From Aminobacter aganoensis (lineage in GTDB: Bacteria > Pseudomonadota > Alphaproteobacteria > Rhizobiales > Rhizobiaceae), in contig NZ_JACHOU010000001.1 of assembly GCF_014206975.1 (NCBI RefSeq), forward strand, positions 434,001 through 498,000: a stretch of 64,000 bases of DNA. Direction: 5' to 3'. How positions within the stretch are numbered: the first letter of the stretch is position 1; every line of letters begins with the position of its first letter. The notes below the pieces were generated by a model, which saw only the letters and a program-made list of their open reading frames with translations, did not search any database and was not told where the DNA came from. Of this stretch, positions 39,625 through 48,588 are shown piece after piece. The position numbers and the translations under genes were made by a program.

Positions 39625-41679
39625 ATGGGGCTGGTTGCTCGGAACAAGGCTGCTCTTTTGGGCGGAGCGGCGATGGCGTTGCTGGTGGGAATGCACGCCG
39701 CCAATGCGCAGGAAGCGCAAACGAATGAACAGGACAAGAAAGGTCGCGTAACGATATTGCAGCGGCTGATCTTCGGCGCGGGCGCCGAAAAAGTGGCAAT
39801 CGACACGCCCCAGTCGGTTTCCGTCATCGACCAGGACGACATCGACCAGAAGCAGGCCGAAACCATCGGCGAACTGGTCAAGACCATCCCTGGCGTCAAT
39901 GTGTCCGGATCGGACCGCACGCTTGGCCAGACCTTCAACATCCGCGGCATCGGTGGCCCCGAAAGCGGTGGCGAAGAAGGCCGCATCATCGTCAACGTCG
40001 ATGGCGCGACCAAATTCTACGAGCAGTACCGCATGGGCGGCCTGTTTACCGACACCGAACTCTACAAGCGCGTCGAAGTGCTGCGCGGGCCGGCGTCCTC
40101 GACGCTTTATGGCTCCGGCGCGCTGGGTGGCGTGATCAATTTCACCACCAAGGACGCATCCGACTTCCTGGCCGATGGCCAGAAGGGCGCCTTGCGGCTC
40201 AAGACCGCATTCGATTCGAATTCCGAAGGTGCGCTGGGCTCGGCCATCCTGGCGACCCGGCTGAACGACAATTTCGAGGTCCTGGCCGCGGGCAACTACC
40301 GCTATGCCAATTCGTATACCTCGGGCGACGGCACCGAAGTCCCCGGTTCGGAGATCGGCGCGCCGTCAGGCCTGCTCAAGGGAACCTACCGCTTCGGCGA
40401 CAACAACGAGCAGGCGCTGCGCGCGTCCTACATGCACTGGCAGACCGACGAGAACGACCAGTACTACAACCAGACCGGCATCGACGTTCCGCCCGGATTC
40501 GGCACCGTCGACCGCAAGGTCACCGACAAGACGGCGATCATTTCCTACGAGAACCCGGCCTCGGACAATCCCTGGCTCGACCTCAAGGTGCAGGCGTCCT
40601 TCTCCGACACGGTCAACGACCAGTCGGACGCGACCCTGGCCTCGCTCAATCGCACGTTCGGCTACAAGACCTACCAGTTCAACATCCAGAACACCTTCGA
40701 CTATGAAGGCGCCAACTTCGTCAATCACCTGACTGTCGGCTCACAGAGCAACTACCAAGAACGGACGACGTTGAAGTCGCTGTCGGGTACGCACCCGCAG
40801 GGCGAGCGCACCGCCACCGGCGCCTTCGTCCAGAACGAGTTCATCTGGGACGAGAGACTGACCCTGATCGCCGGTGCGCGCCTTGACTGGCAGAGGCTCG
40901 AGCCGACCGACATCGCAGCTGCTGCAAGCAAGGATCATACGGCCTTCTCACCCAAGATCGCAGCGCACTACAAGCTCAATGACACCTTCGCGGTATTCGG
41001 CTCGATCGCCCACACGGAACGCGTGCCGACCATCGACGAGGTGTTCGATTCGGCGCAGATCGGCAGACCCGATCTGAAGAAGGAACTGTCGAACAACTAT
41101 GAAGCCGGTGTCGCCGTCTCGCTCTACGACCTGGCCCAGCAGGGCGATTCCCTGCAACTGAAGACCACCGGCTTCTACAACGACATCACCGACCTGATCA
41201 CCGACAACGGTCGTCTTGCCAATCCGCGCTTCACCAACATTGGACAGGCCCGCATCTACGGCGCCGAAGTCGAACTGGGCTACGATTCGGACTATGTGTT
41301 CGGCAATGCCGCCTACTCCTATGTGATCGGCGAGGACCTGCTGAACGACACGGCACTGAACACCGTGGCGCCGCACGAATTTGCCTTCACCGTCGGCGGT
41401 CGCATGCCCGATCGCGATCTTTCATTCGGTTGGACCAGCAGGTTCGTGGCCGGACAGGACCGCGTCAGCGACTTGCCTAACATGCGCCTGCCAGTACCTT
41501 CTTTCTCAACCCATGACGTCTTCCTGACCTGGAAGCCGCAGGACGGCGTGCTGAAGGGCTTCGAGACCAACTTCCGCGTCGACAACATCTTCAACGAACA
41601 GTACCGCGAGTTCCTCTCGGGCACGGCCGGCAAGGGCCGCACCTTCAAGCTCACGCTCGCCAAGCAGCTGGATTGGTGA
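39625..41679 (+). CDS. hmuR: TonB-dependent haem receptor (HmuR/ShmR-like)
   Basis: 684 residues. Signal peptide MGLVARNKAALLGGAAMALL...ANAQ, plug (TPQSVSVIDQDDIDQKQAET, FNIRGIGGPESGGEEGRIIV, VEVLRGPASSTLYGSGALGG), then a 22-strand barrel ending LTLAKQLDW with a terminal aromatic residue. The segment ERVPTIDEVFDSAQIGRPDL corresponds to the FRAP-NPNL haem receptor signature but lacks the His that usually lies between. No STN domain, unlike the other receptor in the window. It probably supplies haem to HmuTUV; the divergent hemP may coactivate it. Confidence 0.93.
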   Translation: MGLVARNKAALLGGAAMALLVGMHAANAQEAQTNEQDKKGRVTILQRLIFGAGAEKVAIDTPQSVSVIDQDDIDQKQAETIGELVKTIPGVNVSGSDRTLGQTFNIRGIGGPESGGEEGRIIVNVDGATKFYEQYRMGGLFTDTELYKRVEVLRGPASSTLYGSGALGGVINFTTKDASDFLADGQKGALRLKTAFDSNSEGALGSAILATRLNDNFEVLAAGNYRYANSYTSGDGTEVPGSEIGAPSGLLKGTYRFGDNNEQALRASYMHWQTDENDQYYNQTGIDVPPGFGTVDRKVTDKTAIISYENPASDNPWLDLKVQASFSDTVNDQSDATLASLNRTFGYKTYQFNIQNTFDYEGANFVNHLTVGSQSNYQERTTLKSLSGTHPQGERTATGAFVQNEFIWDERLTLIAGARLDWQRLEPTDIAAAASKDHTAFSPKIAAHYKLNDTFAVFGSIAHTERVPTIDEVFDSAQIGRPDLKKELSNNYEAGVAVSLYDLAQQGDSLQLKTTGFYNDITDLITDNGRLANPRFTNIGQARIYGAEVELGYDSDYVFGNAAYSYVIGEDLLNDTALNTVAPHEFAFTVGGRMPDRDLSFGWTSRFVAGQDRVSDLPNMRLPVPSFSTHDVFLTWKPQDGVLKGFETNFRVDNIFNEQYREFLSGTAGKGRTFKLTLAKQLDW

Positions 41680-41683
41680 CGCG

Positions 41684-42130
41684 ATGACCAGACGAGCAAG
41701 GAACGGCCGTCCTCTGATCGCGGCTATGGTTGTTCTGCTCGCGGCAGCGGGCTCGGCGGGCGCCCAAAGCGCCCCGCCGGCCCCTGCCCTGGTGCTCGAG
41801 CTCAACGCGGCGCAACCCTCCGAAAAGGGTTGTCGCTTCACCTTCGTGGTGACCAACAATCTCGGCGCCGAGTTGTCCAAGGCGGCATTCGAGATCGCGC
41901 TGTTCAACGACGCCGGCGTGGTCGACCGCCTGACAGTGCTCGACTTCAAGGAATTGCCGTCCGGCAAGACCAAGGTCACGCGGTTCGACCTGTCTGGCAC
42001 CGACTGCACCAAGGTCAGCCGCGTGCTGATCAACCAGGCCACCGATTGTACCGGTCCCGGCATCGCAGGCGCGGCCTGCCTCAAGTCCCTGCGCACCGAA
42101 TCCAAGTCCGGCATCGCGTTTGGGATCTGA
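41684..42130 (+). CDS. Secreted protein of unknown function in the haem operon
   Basis: 148 residues beginning with a signal peptide (TRRARNGRPLIAAMVVLLAA...AGAQ), preceded by only four bases after the hmuR stop. The mature part holds four cysteines: KGCRFTFVVTNNLGAELSKA, TDCTKVSRVL, TDCTGPG and AACLKS. An immunoglobulin-like beta fold is suggested by repeated strands (LELNAAQPSEKGCRFTFVV, IALFNDAGVVDRLTVLDFKE). Unknown to me by name; similar small exported proteins occur beside rhizobial haem receptors. Likely co-transcribed with hmuR and periplasmic. Confidence 0.85.
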   Translation: MTRRARNGRPLIAAMVVLLAAAGSAGAQSAPPAPALVLELNAAQPSEKGCRFTFVVTNNLGAELSKAAFEIALFNDAGVVDRLTVLDFKELPSGKTKVTRFDLSGTDCTKVSRVLINQATDCTGPGIAGAACLKSLRTESKSGIAFGI

Positions 42131-42139
42131 GGAACTACC

Positions 42140-42430
42140 TTGCCTAAACTCCCGTCATCTCGCGCACGACGCATCGAAAGGCACAAGCGCATGCTCGGAC
42201 TGAACAAATTCGATCAGATGGTGAAACGCCAGGGCGACGGTCTCTTGCCGGAAATGCGCGAACTTTTCGAGCGCTTAGCGTGCATAAGGGCAAGCGCCAA
42301 CGTCACGGAACTGGCAAGCTATCGCGATCAGTCCAGGGTTCAGTCCGGCCCGAACCCGGCCCCCGGCGGAGAGCGCTCCACCGCCAATGTCGTGTCGCTA
42401 CGCAGCGTTCAGCAACGAAAGACCCGTTGA
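42140..42430 (+). CDS. Small basic protein of unknown function
   Basis: 96 residues from a TTG (GAGG eight bases upstream) opening MPKLPSSRARRIERHKRMLG. The central segment NKFDQMVKRQGDGLLPEMRE and LFERLACIRASANVTELAS is helical; the tail is polar. Position nine bases after the preceding stop and 11 before the next gene fits an operon gene. No family recognised; a chance ORF is possible. Confidence 0.6.
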   Translation: MPKLPSSRARRIERHKRMLGLNKFDQMVKRQGDGLLPEMRELFERLACIRASANVTELASYRDQSRVQSGPNPAPGGERSTANVVSLRSVQQRKTR

Positions 42431-42441
42431 AAGGAAATATC

Positions 42442-42756
42442 ATGTACATCGCAATGAACCGCTTCAAGGTCCAGAAAGGCTCCGAGACGGCCTTCGAGGA
42501 CGTCTGGAAGAACCGTGATTCCTCGCTCAGCGAGATGAAGGGTTTTCGCGAATTCCACCTCCTGCGCGGCCCGGTCAATGAGGCCGAAGGCTATACGCTT
42601 TACGCCTCGCACACCGTCTGGGCGAGCCAGGACGATTTCGTCGCCTGGACCAAGTCGGAAAACTTCCGTGCCGCCCACAAGAACGCCGGCTCTGGAAAGG
42701 CGTCCTATGTCGGCCACCCGCAATTCGAAGGTTTTGCGGTCGTCGAAGGCGCCTGA
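42442..42756 (+). CDS. hmuQ: IsdG/HmuQ-type haem-degrading monooxygenase
   Basis: 104-residue ABM-fold protein. The three residues that define IsdG-type haem degradation are in register: Asn6 (MYIAMNRFKV), Trp69 (DDFVAWTKSE) and His79 (RAAHKNA). In Bradyrhizobium the homologue HmuQ opens the haem ring differently from haem oxygenase. Start at 42442 (ATG) behind AAAGGAAAT. Its place at the end of the haem receptor operon supports a role in extracting iron from imported haem. Confidence 0.88.
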   Translation: MYIAMNRFKVQKGSETAFEDVWKNRDSSLSEMKGFREFHLLRGPVNEAEGYTLYASHTVWASQDDFVAWTKSENFRAAHKNAGSGKASYVGHPQFEGFAVVEGA

Positions 42757-42759
42757 GCG

Positions 42760-43131
42760 GTGACGGACTTTGCCCGCAGTATCCCCGTCATGCCCTCGCC
42801 CGACATCGGCGAGAGCCGCGATTTTTATCGCGACCGGCTTGGTTTCGAAGTCATCGGGCCTGAGATGGACGATTACCTGATCGTCCGGCGCGGCGAGATC
42901 GAGATCCATTTCTGGAAGAGCGACGACCGCAAGCTGCCCGAGGTGACCTCGTGCTACATCAGGGGCGGTGAGGTCCCAGCCCTTCACGCGGAATTCTCGG
43001 CGCGCGCTGTCGAGCGGCTGAGCCCGTTCACCGTGCGGCCGTGGAACATGAAGGAATTCTACATCCACGATCCGCACGGCAACCTGTTGCGGTTCGGATG
43101 CGCGCCCGAAGAAATCGAGGGGCAGGCCTAG
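42760..43131 (+). CDS. VOC-family protein (bleomycin-resistance-like)
   Basis: 123 residues from a GTG three bases after the hmuQ stop. One glyoxalase-fold module: IPVMPSPDIGESRDFYRDRL, GEIEIHFWKSDDRKLPEV, and the C-terminal DPHGNLLRFG with the metal-binding Glu/His pattern of VOC proteins (HFW and FYIHDPHGNLL). Such proteins bind drugs or metals; a resistance role is not shown. It overlaps a terminator hairpin at its end. Confidence 0.85.
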   Translation: MTDFARSIPVMPSPDIGESRDFYRDRLGFEVIGPEMDDYLIVRRGEIEIHFWKSDDRKLPEVTSCYIRGGEVPALHAEFSARAVERLSPFTVRPWNMKEFYIHDPHGNLLRFGCAPEEIEGQA

Positions 43132-43140
43132 ACCTGCCCC
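43119..43140. terminator. Bidirectional terminator between the haem operon and putA
   Basis: GGGGCAGG pairs with CCTGCCCC around CCTAGA. The TAG stop codon of the VOC gene lies in the loop. On the plus strand the hairpin is followed by ATTTCGTTTC. It can serve both converging genes. Confidence 0.75.
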
Positions 43141-43148
43141 ATTTCGTT

Positions 43149-46100
43149 TCAGGCTGACGCCAGCAGACTGGCGTTGCCACCGGCAGCGGTGGTGTCGACG
43201 CAAACGGCCCGTTCATGGGCATAAGCGGCGGGATAGATCACCTCGCTCACCAGCGGCACGATCGGCCCCTTGCGCTCCGCGATCACCTTGCGGACGATGC
43301 GCATGCTCTCTTCCGTTCCCGAATAGGCGACGACATCGACAGCCAGCGCGCGGGCCTCGACCGGGTCGGGGCGGCCGTCGATAGCCGCGATCGGCAAGCC
43401 CTTGCCAAGAAGCGGCTGGACCGCCGCCGGCGCACCGGGAGCAACCGCCAGGACCGCATTGCCGGCGGCTAGCGCCTGGATAGCCTGGGCCAACAGCGTT
43501 TCCGCATCCGGCCCGAGGCAAAGCACGCGGCCGCGCGGATTGAGCGACAGTGTATTGGCCTCGCCCGTCGGCCCGGGCAGGTCGACCTGGCCGAAGTCGA
43601 TGCTGGCGGCTGCGGCGATCGCAGCCGCGCCCTTGCCGCGCAGGTGCTTGCGCAAGATGGCGATGCGATCGGGCCTCGTCGCCCATTCGCCAGCATCGAC
43701 GAGGTTGTCGACCAGTTCGGTTGCCGTGACCTTATGGCCTTCCGGCAAGACAGTGGCGGCTTCCGGCGCCTTGCGGAAACGCCTGAGATAGTGTGGCCCG
43801 CCGGCCTTGGGGCCGGTGCCGGACAGGCCCTCGCCGCCGAAGGGCTGCGAGCCGACGACGGCGCCGATCTGGTTGCGGTTGACGTAGATGTTGCCGGCGT
43901 GAATGCGGTCGACCATGTGCTGGACGCGGCCCTCGATCCGTGTGTGCAGGCCGAAGGTCAGGCCGTATCCCTTGCGGTTGATCGCGGAAATGACGCCGTC
44001 GAGTTCATCGGCCTCGAAGGTCGCGACATGCAGCACCGGGCCGAAGACCTCGCGCTCCATTTCCTCGATGCCCTTCACGCGGAAGACGTGCGGCGCGACG
44101 AAGCGGCCGTCGGCAGGCGCATCGAGCTTGGCGATGAGCTTGCCCTTGGCTTCCATCGCAGCACAGTAGTCCCGGATCGATGTCTGTGCTTCCTCGTCGA
44201 TGACGGGGCCTACGTCGGTCGACAACTGCCATGGATCGCCGATCGTCAGCGCGTCCATGGCGCCCTTCAGCATCTCGACCATCTTCTTTTCTACGTCGGT
44301 CTGGACATAGAGCACGCGCAGCGCCGAGCAGCGCTGGCCGGCACTCTGGAACGACGAGGCCAACACGTCGCGGATCGCCTGCTCGGGCAATGCGGTGGAA
44401 TCGACGATCATCGCGTTGAGGCCGCCGGTCTCGGCGATCAGCATCGCATCCGGTGCCGCCGTCTCGGCGAGTTGTTTCTCGATCAGCTTGGCCACTTCGG
44501 TGGAGCCGGTGAAGCAGACACCCGCAATACGCGGGTCGGCGGTCAGTGGTGCTCCGACATTGGGACCGTCGCCCGGCAGCAGCTGGATCACGTCTTCCGG
44601 CACGCCGGCCTCGCGCATCAGCGCCACCGCACGCGCGGCAATCAGCGGCGTCTGTTCCGCCGGCTTGGCGATGACGCTGTTGCCCGCCACGAGCGCCGCC
44701 GCGATCTGGCCGGTGAAGATAGCGAGCGGAAAATTCCACGGCGAGATACAGACGATGGCGCCGCGCGCCTCGGTGCCGGTTTCGGCCTTCTCGGCCTCGG
44801 CAGCGTAGTAGCGGAGGAAGTCGACGGCCTCGCGCACCTCAGCCACGCCGTCGGCCAGCGACTTGCCGGCCTCGCGGGTGGCAAGGGCAAAGAATTCGGC
44901 CGCGTTGGCCTCATAGAGATCTGCGGTGCGACGCAGGATCGCGGCGCGTTCGGCCACCGGCTTTTTGGCCCAGGCGGGCTGCGCCTCAATGGCGAAGCGC
45001 ACGGCCGTCGGCACCTGCTTGGCCGCCGCCTCTGTCACCGTGCCGACGATGTCGCCCGGCCTGGCCGGGTTGATCACCTTGCGCGACGCGCCATAGCCGG
45101 CAGCGCGCGTGACGGGCTTTGCCGTCCACCTGTCGGCGCCCTTGAAGCTGTCCTTGGCCTTGTCGAGCGCCGCCAGGGTCACCGTATCGGTGATGTCCCA
45201 GCCCTTGGCGTTCTGGCGACCGGCGCCGAAGATCGCGGCGGGGACCGGGATCGACGGATTGGATGCCGCCCCTTGCGTCTCAACAGTGTCGAGCGGGTCA
45301 CGGGCGATGTCTTCCGGCGCCACGTCCTCGTCGGTCAGCTGGTGCACGAAGGACGAGTTGGCACCGTTTTCGAGCAGGCGGCGGACCAGATAGGCGAGCA
45401 GGTCGGAATGCGCGCCGACCGGCGCATAGATGCGGCAGCGTGTGCCCTCGGCCTTGCGCACGGTCTCGTGCAGCGCCTCGCCCATGCCATGCAGGCGCTG
45501 GAACTCGAACGACGTGCGGTCCGTGGCCATCGACAGGATGGCGGCGACCGTGTGTGCGTTGTGGGTGGCGAACTGCGGATAGATGCGGTCCGTCATCGAC
45601 AAGAGCTTGCGGGCGCAGGCCATGTAGGAGACGTCGGTGTTGGCCTTGCGGGTGAACACGGGATAGCCCGGCAGGCCCAGCGTCTGGGCGCGCTTGATCT
45701 CGGTGTCCCAATAGGCGCCCTTGACCAGGCGCACCATGATGTTGCGGTCGAGCTTGTTGGCGAGTGCATAGAGCCAGTCGATGGCGAAGGCCGTGCGCGG
45801 GCCATAGGCCTGCACGACGACGCCGAACCCGTTCCAGCCCTCGAGTTGCGGATCGGCCAGGACGCGCTCGATCACGTCGAGCGACAGGTCGAGCCGATCG
45901 GCCTCCTCGGCGTCGATGTTGAGGCCCATGCGGGCGTGCTTGGCGGCAAGGCACAGCGACAGCAGGCGCTCGGCCATCACCGGCAGCATCTCGTCCCGGT
46001 GCGAGACCTCGTAGCGCGGATGCAGCGCCGACAGCTTGACCGAAATGCCGTGGTTGTAGCGGATGTCGGGACCGTTGGTGCCGTTGTCGAGCGACGAGAT

Positions 46101-46754
46101 CGCTTCGGCATAGGCGCGGTGGTAGCGCAGCGCGTCGGCTTCGGTGCGGGCAGCCTCGCCCAGCATGTCGAACGAGTAGAGATAACCCTTCTGGATCATC
46201 GAGCGGCCGCGCTTGACCGCCTCTGTGATGGTGCGGCCGAGCACGAACTGCTCGCCCATTTCGCGCATGGCAGCCGCAACCGCAGTGCGGATGACCGGCT
46301 CGCCCAGGCGGCGCACCATCGAACGCAGCGTGCGCTCGATCGAGCCCTCGCCCTCGTCGAGCACGCGGCCGGTCAGCATCAGCGCCCAGGTCGAGGCATT
46401 GACGAAGATCGAACTCGAACCACCCGAATGGGACGACCAGTCGTGCGGCGCGATCTTGTCCTTGATCAGGTCGTCCATGGTTTCGGTGTCGGGCACGCGC
46501 AACAGCGCTTCGGCCAGGCACATCAACGCCACGCCCTCCTTGGTCGACAGGCCGTAGGCGGAGAGGAAGACCTCCATCAGCCGCGGATCGGTCGATCCGC
46601 GCACCGCGCGCACGAGGTCGGCGGCGCGGGCGGAAATCGCCTTGCGGTCCTCGACCGAAAGATTGGCGGTTGCCGAAAGCCTTTTCAGCGCGTTGGCTTC
46701 GTCTGGGAGGTAGTTGGCGCGGATTTCCTGGCGGATGGCGTCGAGCGCGGGCAT
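43149..46754 (-). CDS. putA: Bifunctional proline dehydrogenase/P5C dehydrogenase
   Basis: 1201 residues. Residues about 70-470 form the FAD-dependent proline dehydrogenase barrel (EADRLDLSLDVIERV, YGPRTAFAIDWLYALANKLD, the FEFQRLHGMGEALHE loop). Residues about 540-990 are the aldehyde dehydrogenase domain with catalytic Cys in FQSAGQRCSALRVLYVQ and Glu in LIAETGGLNAMIV. The N terminus (MPALDAIRQEIRANYLPDEA) has no ribbon-helix-helix domain, so this PutA is not its own repressor; the C-terminal 200 residues are the extra ALDH-like domain of long PutA enzymes. Oxidises proline to glutamate. Divergent from putR. Confidence 0.96.
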   Translation of the reverse strand: MPALDAIRQEIRANYLPDEANALKRLSATANLSVEDRKAISARAADLVRAVRGSTDPRLMEVFLSAYGLSTKEGVALMCLAEALLRVPDTETMDDLIKDKIAPHDWSSHSGGSSSIFVNASTWALMLTGRVLDEGEGSIERTLRSMVRRLGEPVIRTAVAAAMREMGEQFVLGRTITEAVKRGRSMIQKGYLYSFDMLGEAARTEADALRYHRAYAEAISSLDNGTNGPDIRYNHGISVKLSALHPRYEVSHRDEMLPVMAERLLSLCLAAKHARMGLNIDAEEADRLDLSLDVIERVLADPQLEGWNGFGVVVQAYGPRTAFAIDWLYALANKLDRNIMVRLVKGAYWDTEIKRAQTLGLPGYPVFTRKANTDVSYMACARKLLSMTDRIYPQFATHNAHTVAAILSMATDRTSFEFQRLHGMGEALHETVRKAEGTRCRIYAPVGAHSDLLAYLVRRLLENGANSSFVHQLTDEDVAPEDIARDPLDTVETQGAASNPSIPVPAAIFGAGRQNAKGWDITDTVTLAALDKAKDSFKGADRWTAKPVTRAAGYGASRKVINPARPGDIVGTVTEAAAKQVPTAVRFAIEAQPAWAKKPVAERAAILRRTADLYEANAAEFFALATREAGKSLADGVAEVREAVDFLRYYAAEAEKAETGTEARGAIVCISPWNFPLAIFTGQIAAALVAGNSVIAKPAEQTPLIAARAVALMREAGVPEDVIQLLPGDGPNVGAPLTADPRIAGVCFTGSTEVAKLIEKQLAETAAPDAMLIAETGGLNAMIVDSTALPEQAIRDVLASSFQSAGQRCSALRVLYVQTDVEKKMVEMLKGAMDALTIGDPWQLSTDVGPVIDEEAQTSIRDYCAAMEAKGKLIAKLDAPADGRFVAPHVFRVKGIEEMEREVFGPVLHVATFEADELDGVISAINRKGYGLTFGLHTRIEGRVQHMVDRIHAGNIYVNRNQIGAVVGSQPFGGEGLSGTGPKAGGPHYLRRFRKAPEAATVLPEGHKVTATELVDNLVDAGEWATRPDRIAILRKHLRGKGAAAIAAAASIDFGQVDLPGPTGEANTLSLNPRGRVLCLGPDAETLLAQAIQALAAGNAVLAVAPGAPAAVQPLLGKGLPIAAIDGRPDPVEARALAVDVVAYSGTEESMRIVRKVIAERKGPIVPLVSEVIYPAAYAHERAVCVDTTAAGGNASLLASA

Positions 46755-46922
46755 GATGTTCCTGTCGAGCGGTTGAGGCTGTGCCCGGCGGGAAACTCGC
46801 TGCCGAGCCTTTGTCGAAAACTAACACAACACCCCGGATATGGCCGGTCCAAAAAATTCGACTTTGCAGATCAAATCATCTACGATCTGGCGTTCAAATC
46901 CCTCATTAACGCTGCATTTCTC

Positions 46923-47375
46923 ATGACTGAAGACCAATTGGACCGCATCGACCGCAACATCATGTTCGCCCTGACGCGCGATGGCCGCCTGTCGATGGCT
47001 GAGCTTGCCACAAAAGTCGGACTTTCCAAGACCCCGGTCCAGGCAAGGGTCAAGCGGCTGGAAAAAGATGGCTACATCAAGGGCTACCAGGCGGTCATCG
47101 ACAGCGAGCGCATGGGCGAAGGCCACGTCGCCTTCGTCCAGGTCAAGCTGTCGGATACCCGCTCGGCCGCGCTCGACGATTTCAACCGCGCGGTGCACGC
47201 CGTGCGCGAGATCGAGCAGTGCCACATGATGGCGGCGAGTTTCGACTATCTGCTCAAGGTGCGCACCAAGGACATCGCCGCCTATCGCCGCGTGCTCGGC
47301 GAGCGCATCTCCGCCTTGCCCCATGTCGCCCAGACCTCGACATTCGTGGCGATGGAAACGGTCAAGGACCGCTGA
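46923..47375 (+). CDS. putR: Lrp/AsnC-family regulator PutR
   Basis: 150 residues: winged helix MTEDQLDRIDRNIMFALTRD with recognition helix KVGLSKTPVQARVKRLEKDG, then a RAM ligand-binding domain (VAFVQVKLSDTRSAALDDFN, MAASFDYLLKVRTKDIAAYR). A divergent Lrp-type gene beside putA is the usual alphaproteobacterial arrangement; with proline bound it activates putA. Start ATG 46923. The 168-base spacer should hold its binding sites, though I cannot point to one. Confidence 0.94.
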   Translation: MTEDQLDRIDRNIMFALTRDGRLSMAELATKVGLSKTPVQARVKRLEKDGYIKGYQAVIDSERMGEGHVAFVQVKLSDTRSAALDDFNRAVHAVREIEQCHMMAASFDYLLKVRTKDIAAYRRVLGERISALPHVAQTSTFVAMETVKDR

Positions 47376-48584
47376 TCAGTCCGACAGGGTCTTGAGGAAC
47401 GCCACCAAGGCGGCGCGCTCGCGGTCGGAAAGCTGGAGCGGGTGGATTTCCGTCTCGCCCTCGATGCTCGCTGCGGCCTTGGCGTAATGGTCAACCACTT
47501 GCTCCAGCGTGGCGAACTGGCCGGCATGCATGTAGGGAGCGCGGCCGGCGACACCGCGCAGCGACGGCGTCTTGTAGGCGCGGATCAGTTCCGGCGAACT
47601 CTTCTGCATGAAGCGCAGCTCGCCGCATGCCTCCTCGTCGCCGTCGCGAAATTTTCCAAGACAGTTGAACGGATCCGCGCGCACCTCGTCCACGACCGCG
47701 ATGCGCCCCCGATCGACAGGCAGGCCGACGACCGGCGGCACGCCGGTGTTGTGGAAGTGGTTGTCGGTGAAGCGCGGACCGGTGTGGCACGTCGAGCAAC
47801 TGGCCTTGCCGATGAACAGCCGCAGGCCCGCCTCCTCTTCCTCGGAGAGCGCGGCATCGCCCGCCGGTGCGGTGCCCCTGGCAAGGGCATCGGCAAACCG
47901 ATCGAAGCGGGTCGGCATATGAACCAGCGAGCGCTCGAAAGCCGCCATCGCCTTGCCTATATCGGCGAACACAAGGTCGACCCCATCGCGTTGCTTCTCC
48001 GTCATCGCTGCCCAGGCCGCCCGCTCGGACGGCGCGCCGAATGGCCCGGCATTTGCCGGCAGTCCCGTGAGATCAGGCAAAGGCCGGAAGATTCGCTCAT
48101 AGCGTTCGCCAAAGCGGCGCTTGATGTAGTGCGCATAAGAAGTGCGTGTACCGGCATGCTCGAGCGGGTTTTCCAGCGGCACCAGTGCCTGCGACCACAG
48201 GCTGTCCCTCCGGCCGTCCCAGAAGAAGAACGGATCACGCGCCACGCCCGCCAGCGGCATCGTGCGCCGGTTGGTCTCGGCCACGCCGATACCGCGCGGA
48301 AGGTCGTCCTGAAACTGGCGGTCGATCTTGTGGCAAGTGCCGCAGGCGACGTTGCCGTCGCGGCTCATCCCGGTATCGAAGAACAGCGTCGCGCCCAGCG
48401 CCGCAGCGCCCGGATCGTCGGCGAAGCGGTTGGTCGGATCCGGCGGCAAGGGTGCGAGCGCCGACAGCGACATCAATGCGATCGTACGCTTCTCGACGTC
48501 GGTGAATTCAGGCTGGCCGCACCCACCAAGCAATGCCGTCAGCGATACGGCCATTGCCAGTCTGCGGAGCGACGTCCTGTTCAT
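47376..48584 (-). CDS. Di-haem cytochrome c peroxidase family lipoprotein (MauG/MbnH-like)
   Basis: 402 residues with lipobox LTALLGGC, so lipid-anchored in the periplasm. Two c-type haem sites: NVACGTCHKIDRQFQ and GKASCSTCHTGPRFTDNHF. Between them are RDPFFFWDGRRDSLWSQAL and the VPLENPLEHAG loop of the CcpA/MauG family. Start: ATG at 48584 overlapping the FixH-like gene region; TTG 48599 is unlikely. Family members reduce peroxide or oxidise protein or metal substrates. Neighbour: FixH/YtkA-like protein, its probable partner. Confidence 0.9.
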   Translation of the reverse strand: MNRTSLRRLAMAVSLTALLGGCGQPEFTDVEKRTIALMSLSALAPLPPDPTNRFADDPGAAALGATLFFDTGMSRDGNVACGTCHKIDRQFQDDLPRGIGVAETNRRTMPLAGVARDPFFFWDGRRDSLWSQALVPLENPLEHAGTRTSYAHYIKRRFGERYERIFRPLPDLTGLPANAGPFGAPSERAAWAAMTEKQRDGVDLVFADIGKAMAAFERSLVHMPTRFDRFADALARGTAPAGDAALSEEEEAGLRLFIGKASCSTCHTGPRFTDNHFHNTGVPPVVGLPVDRGRIAVVDEVRADPFNCLGKFRDGDEEACGELRFMQKSSPELIRAYKTPSLRGVAGRAPYMHAGQFATLEQVVDHYAKAAASIEGETEIHPLQLSDRERAALVAFLKTLSD

Positions 48585-48588
48585 TTCC

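Noticed and set aside
42760-43131. Bleomycin resistance function for the VOC gene
   Set aside because: The fold is shared by many unrelated proteins; nothing in the neighbours supports drug resistance.
43644-46922. Long plus-strand frame running into putR
   Set aside because: Only its last 150 residues (putR) match a family; the remaining 1093 codons lie antisense to putA.
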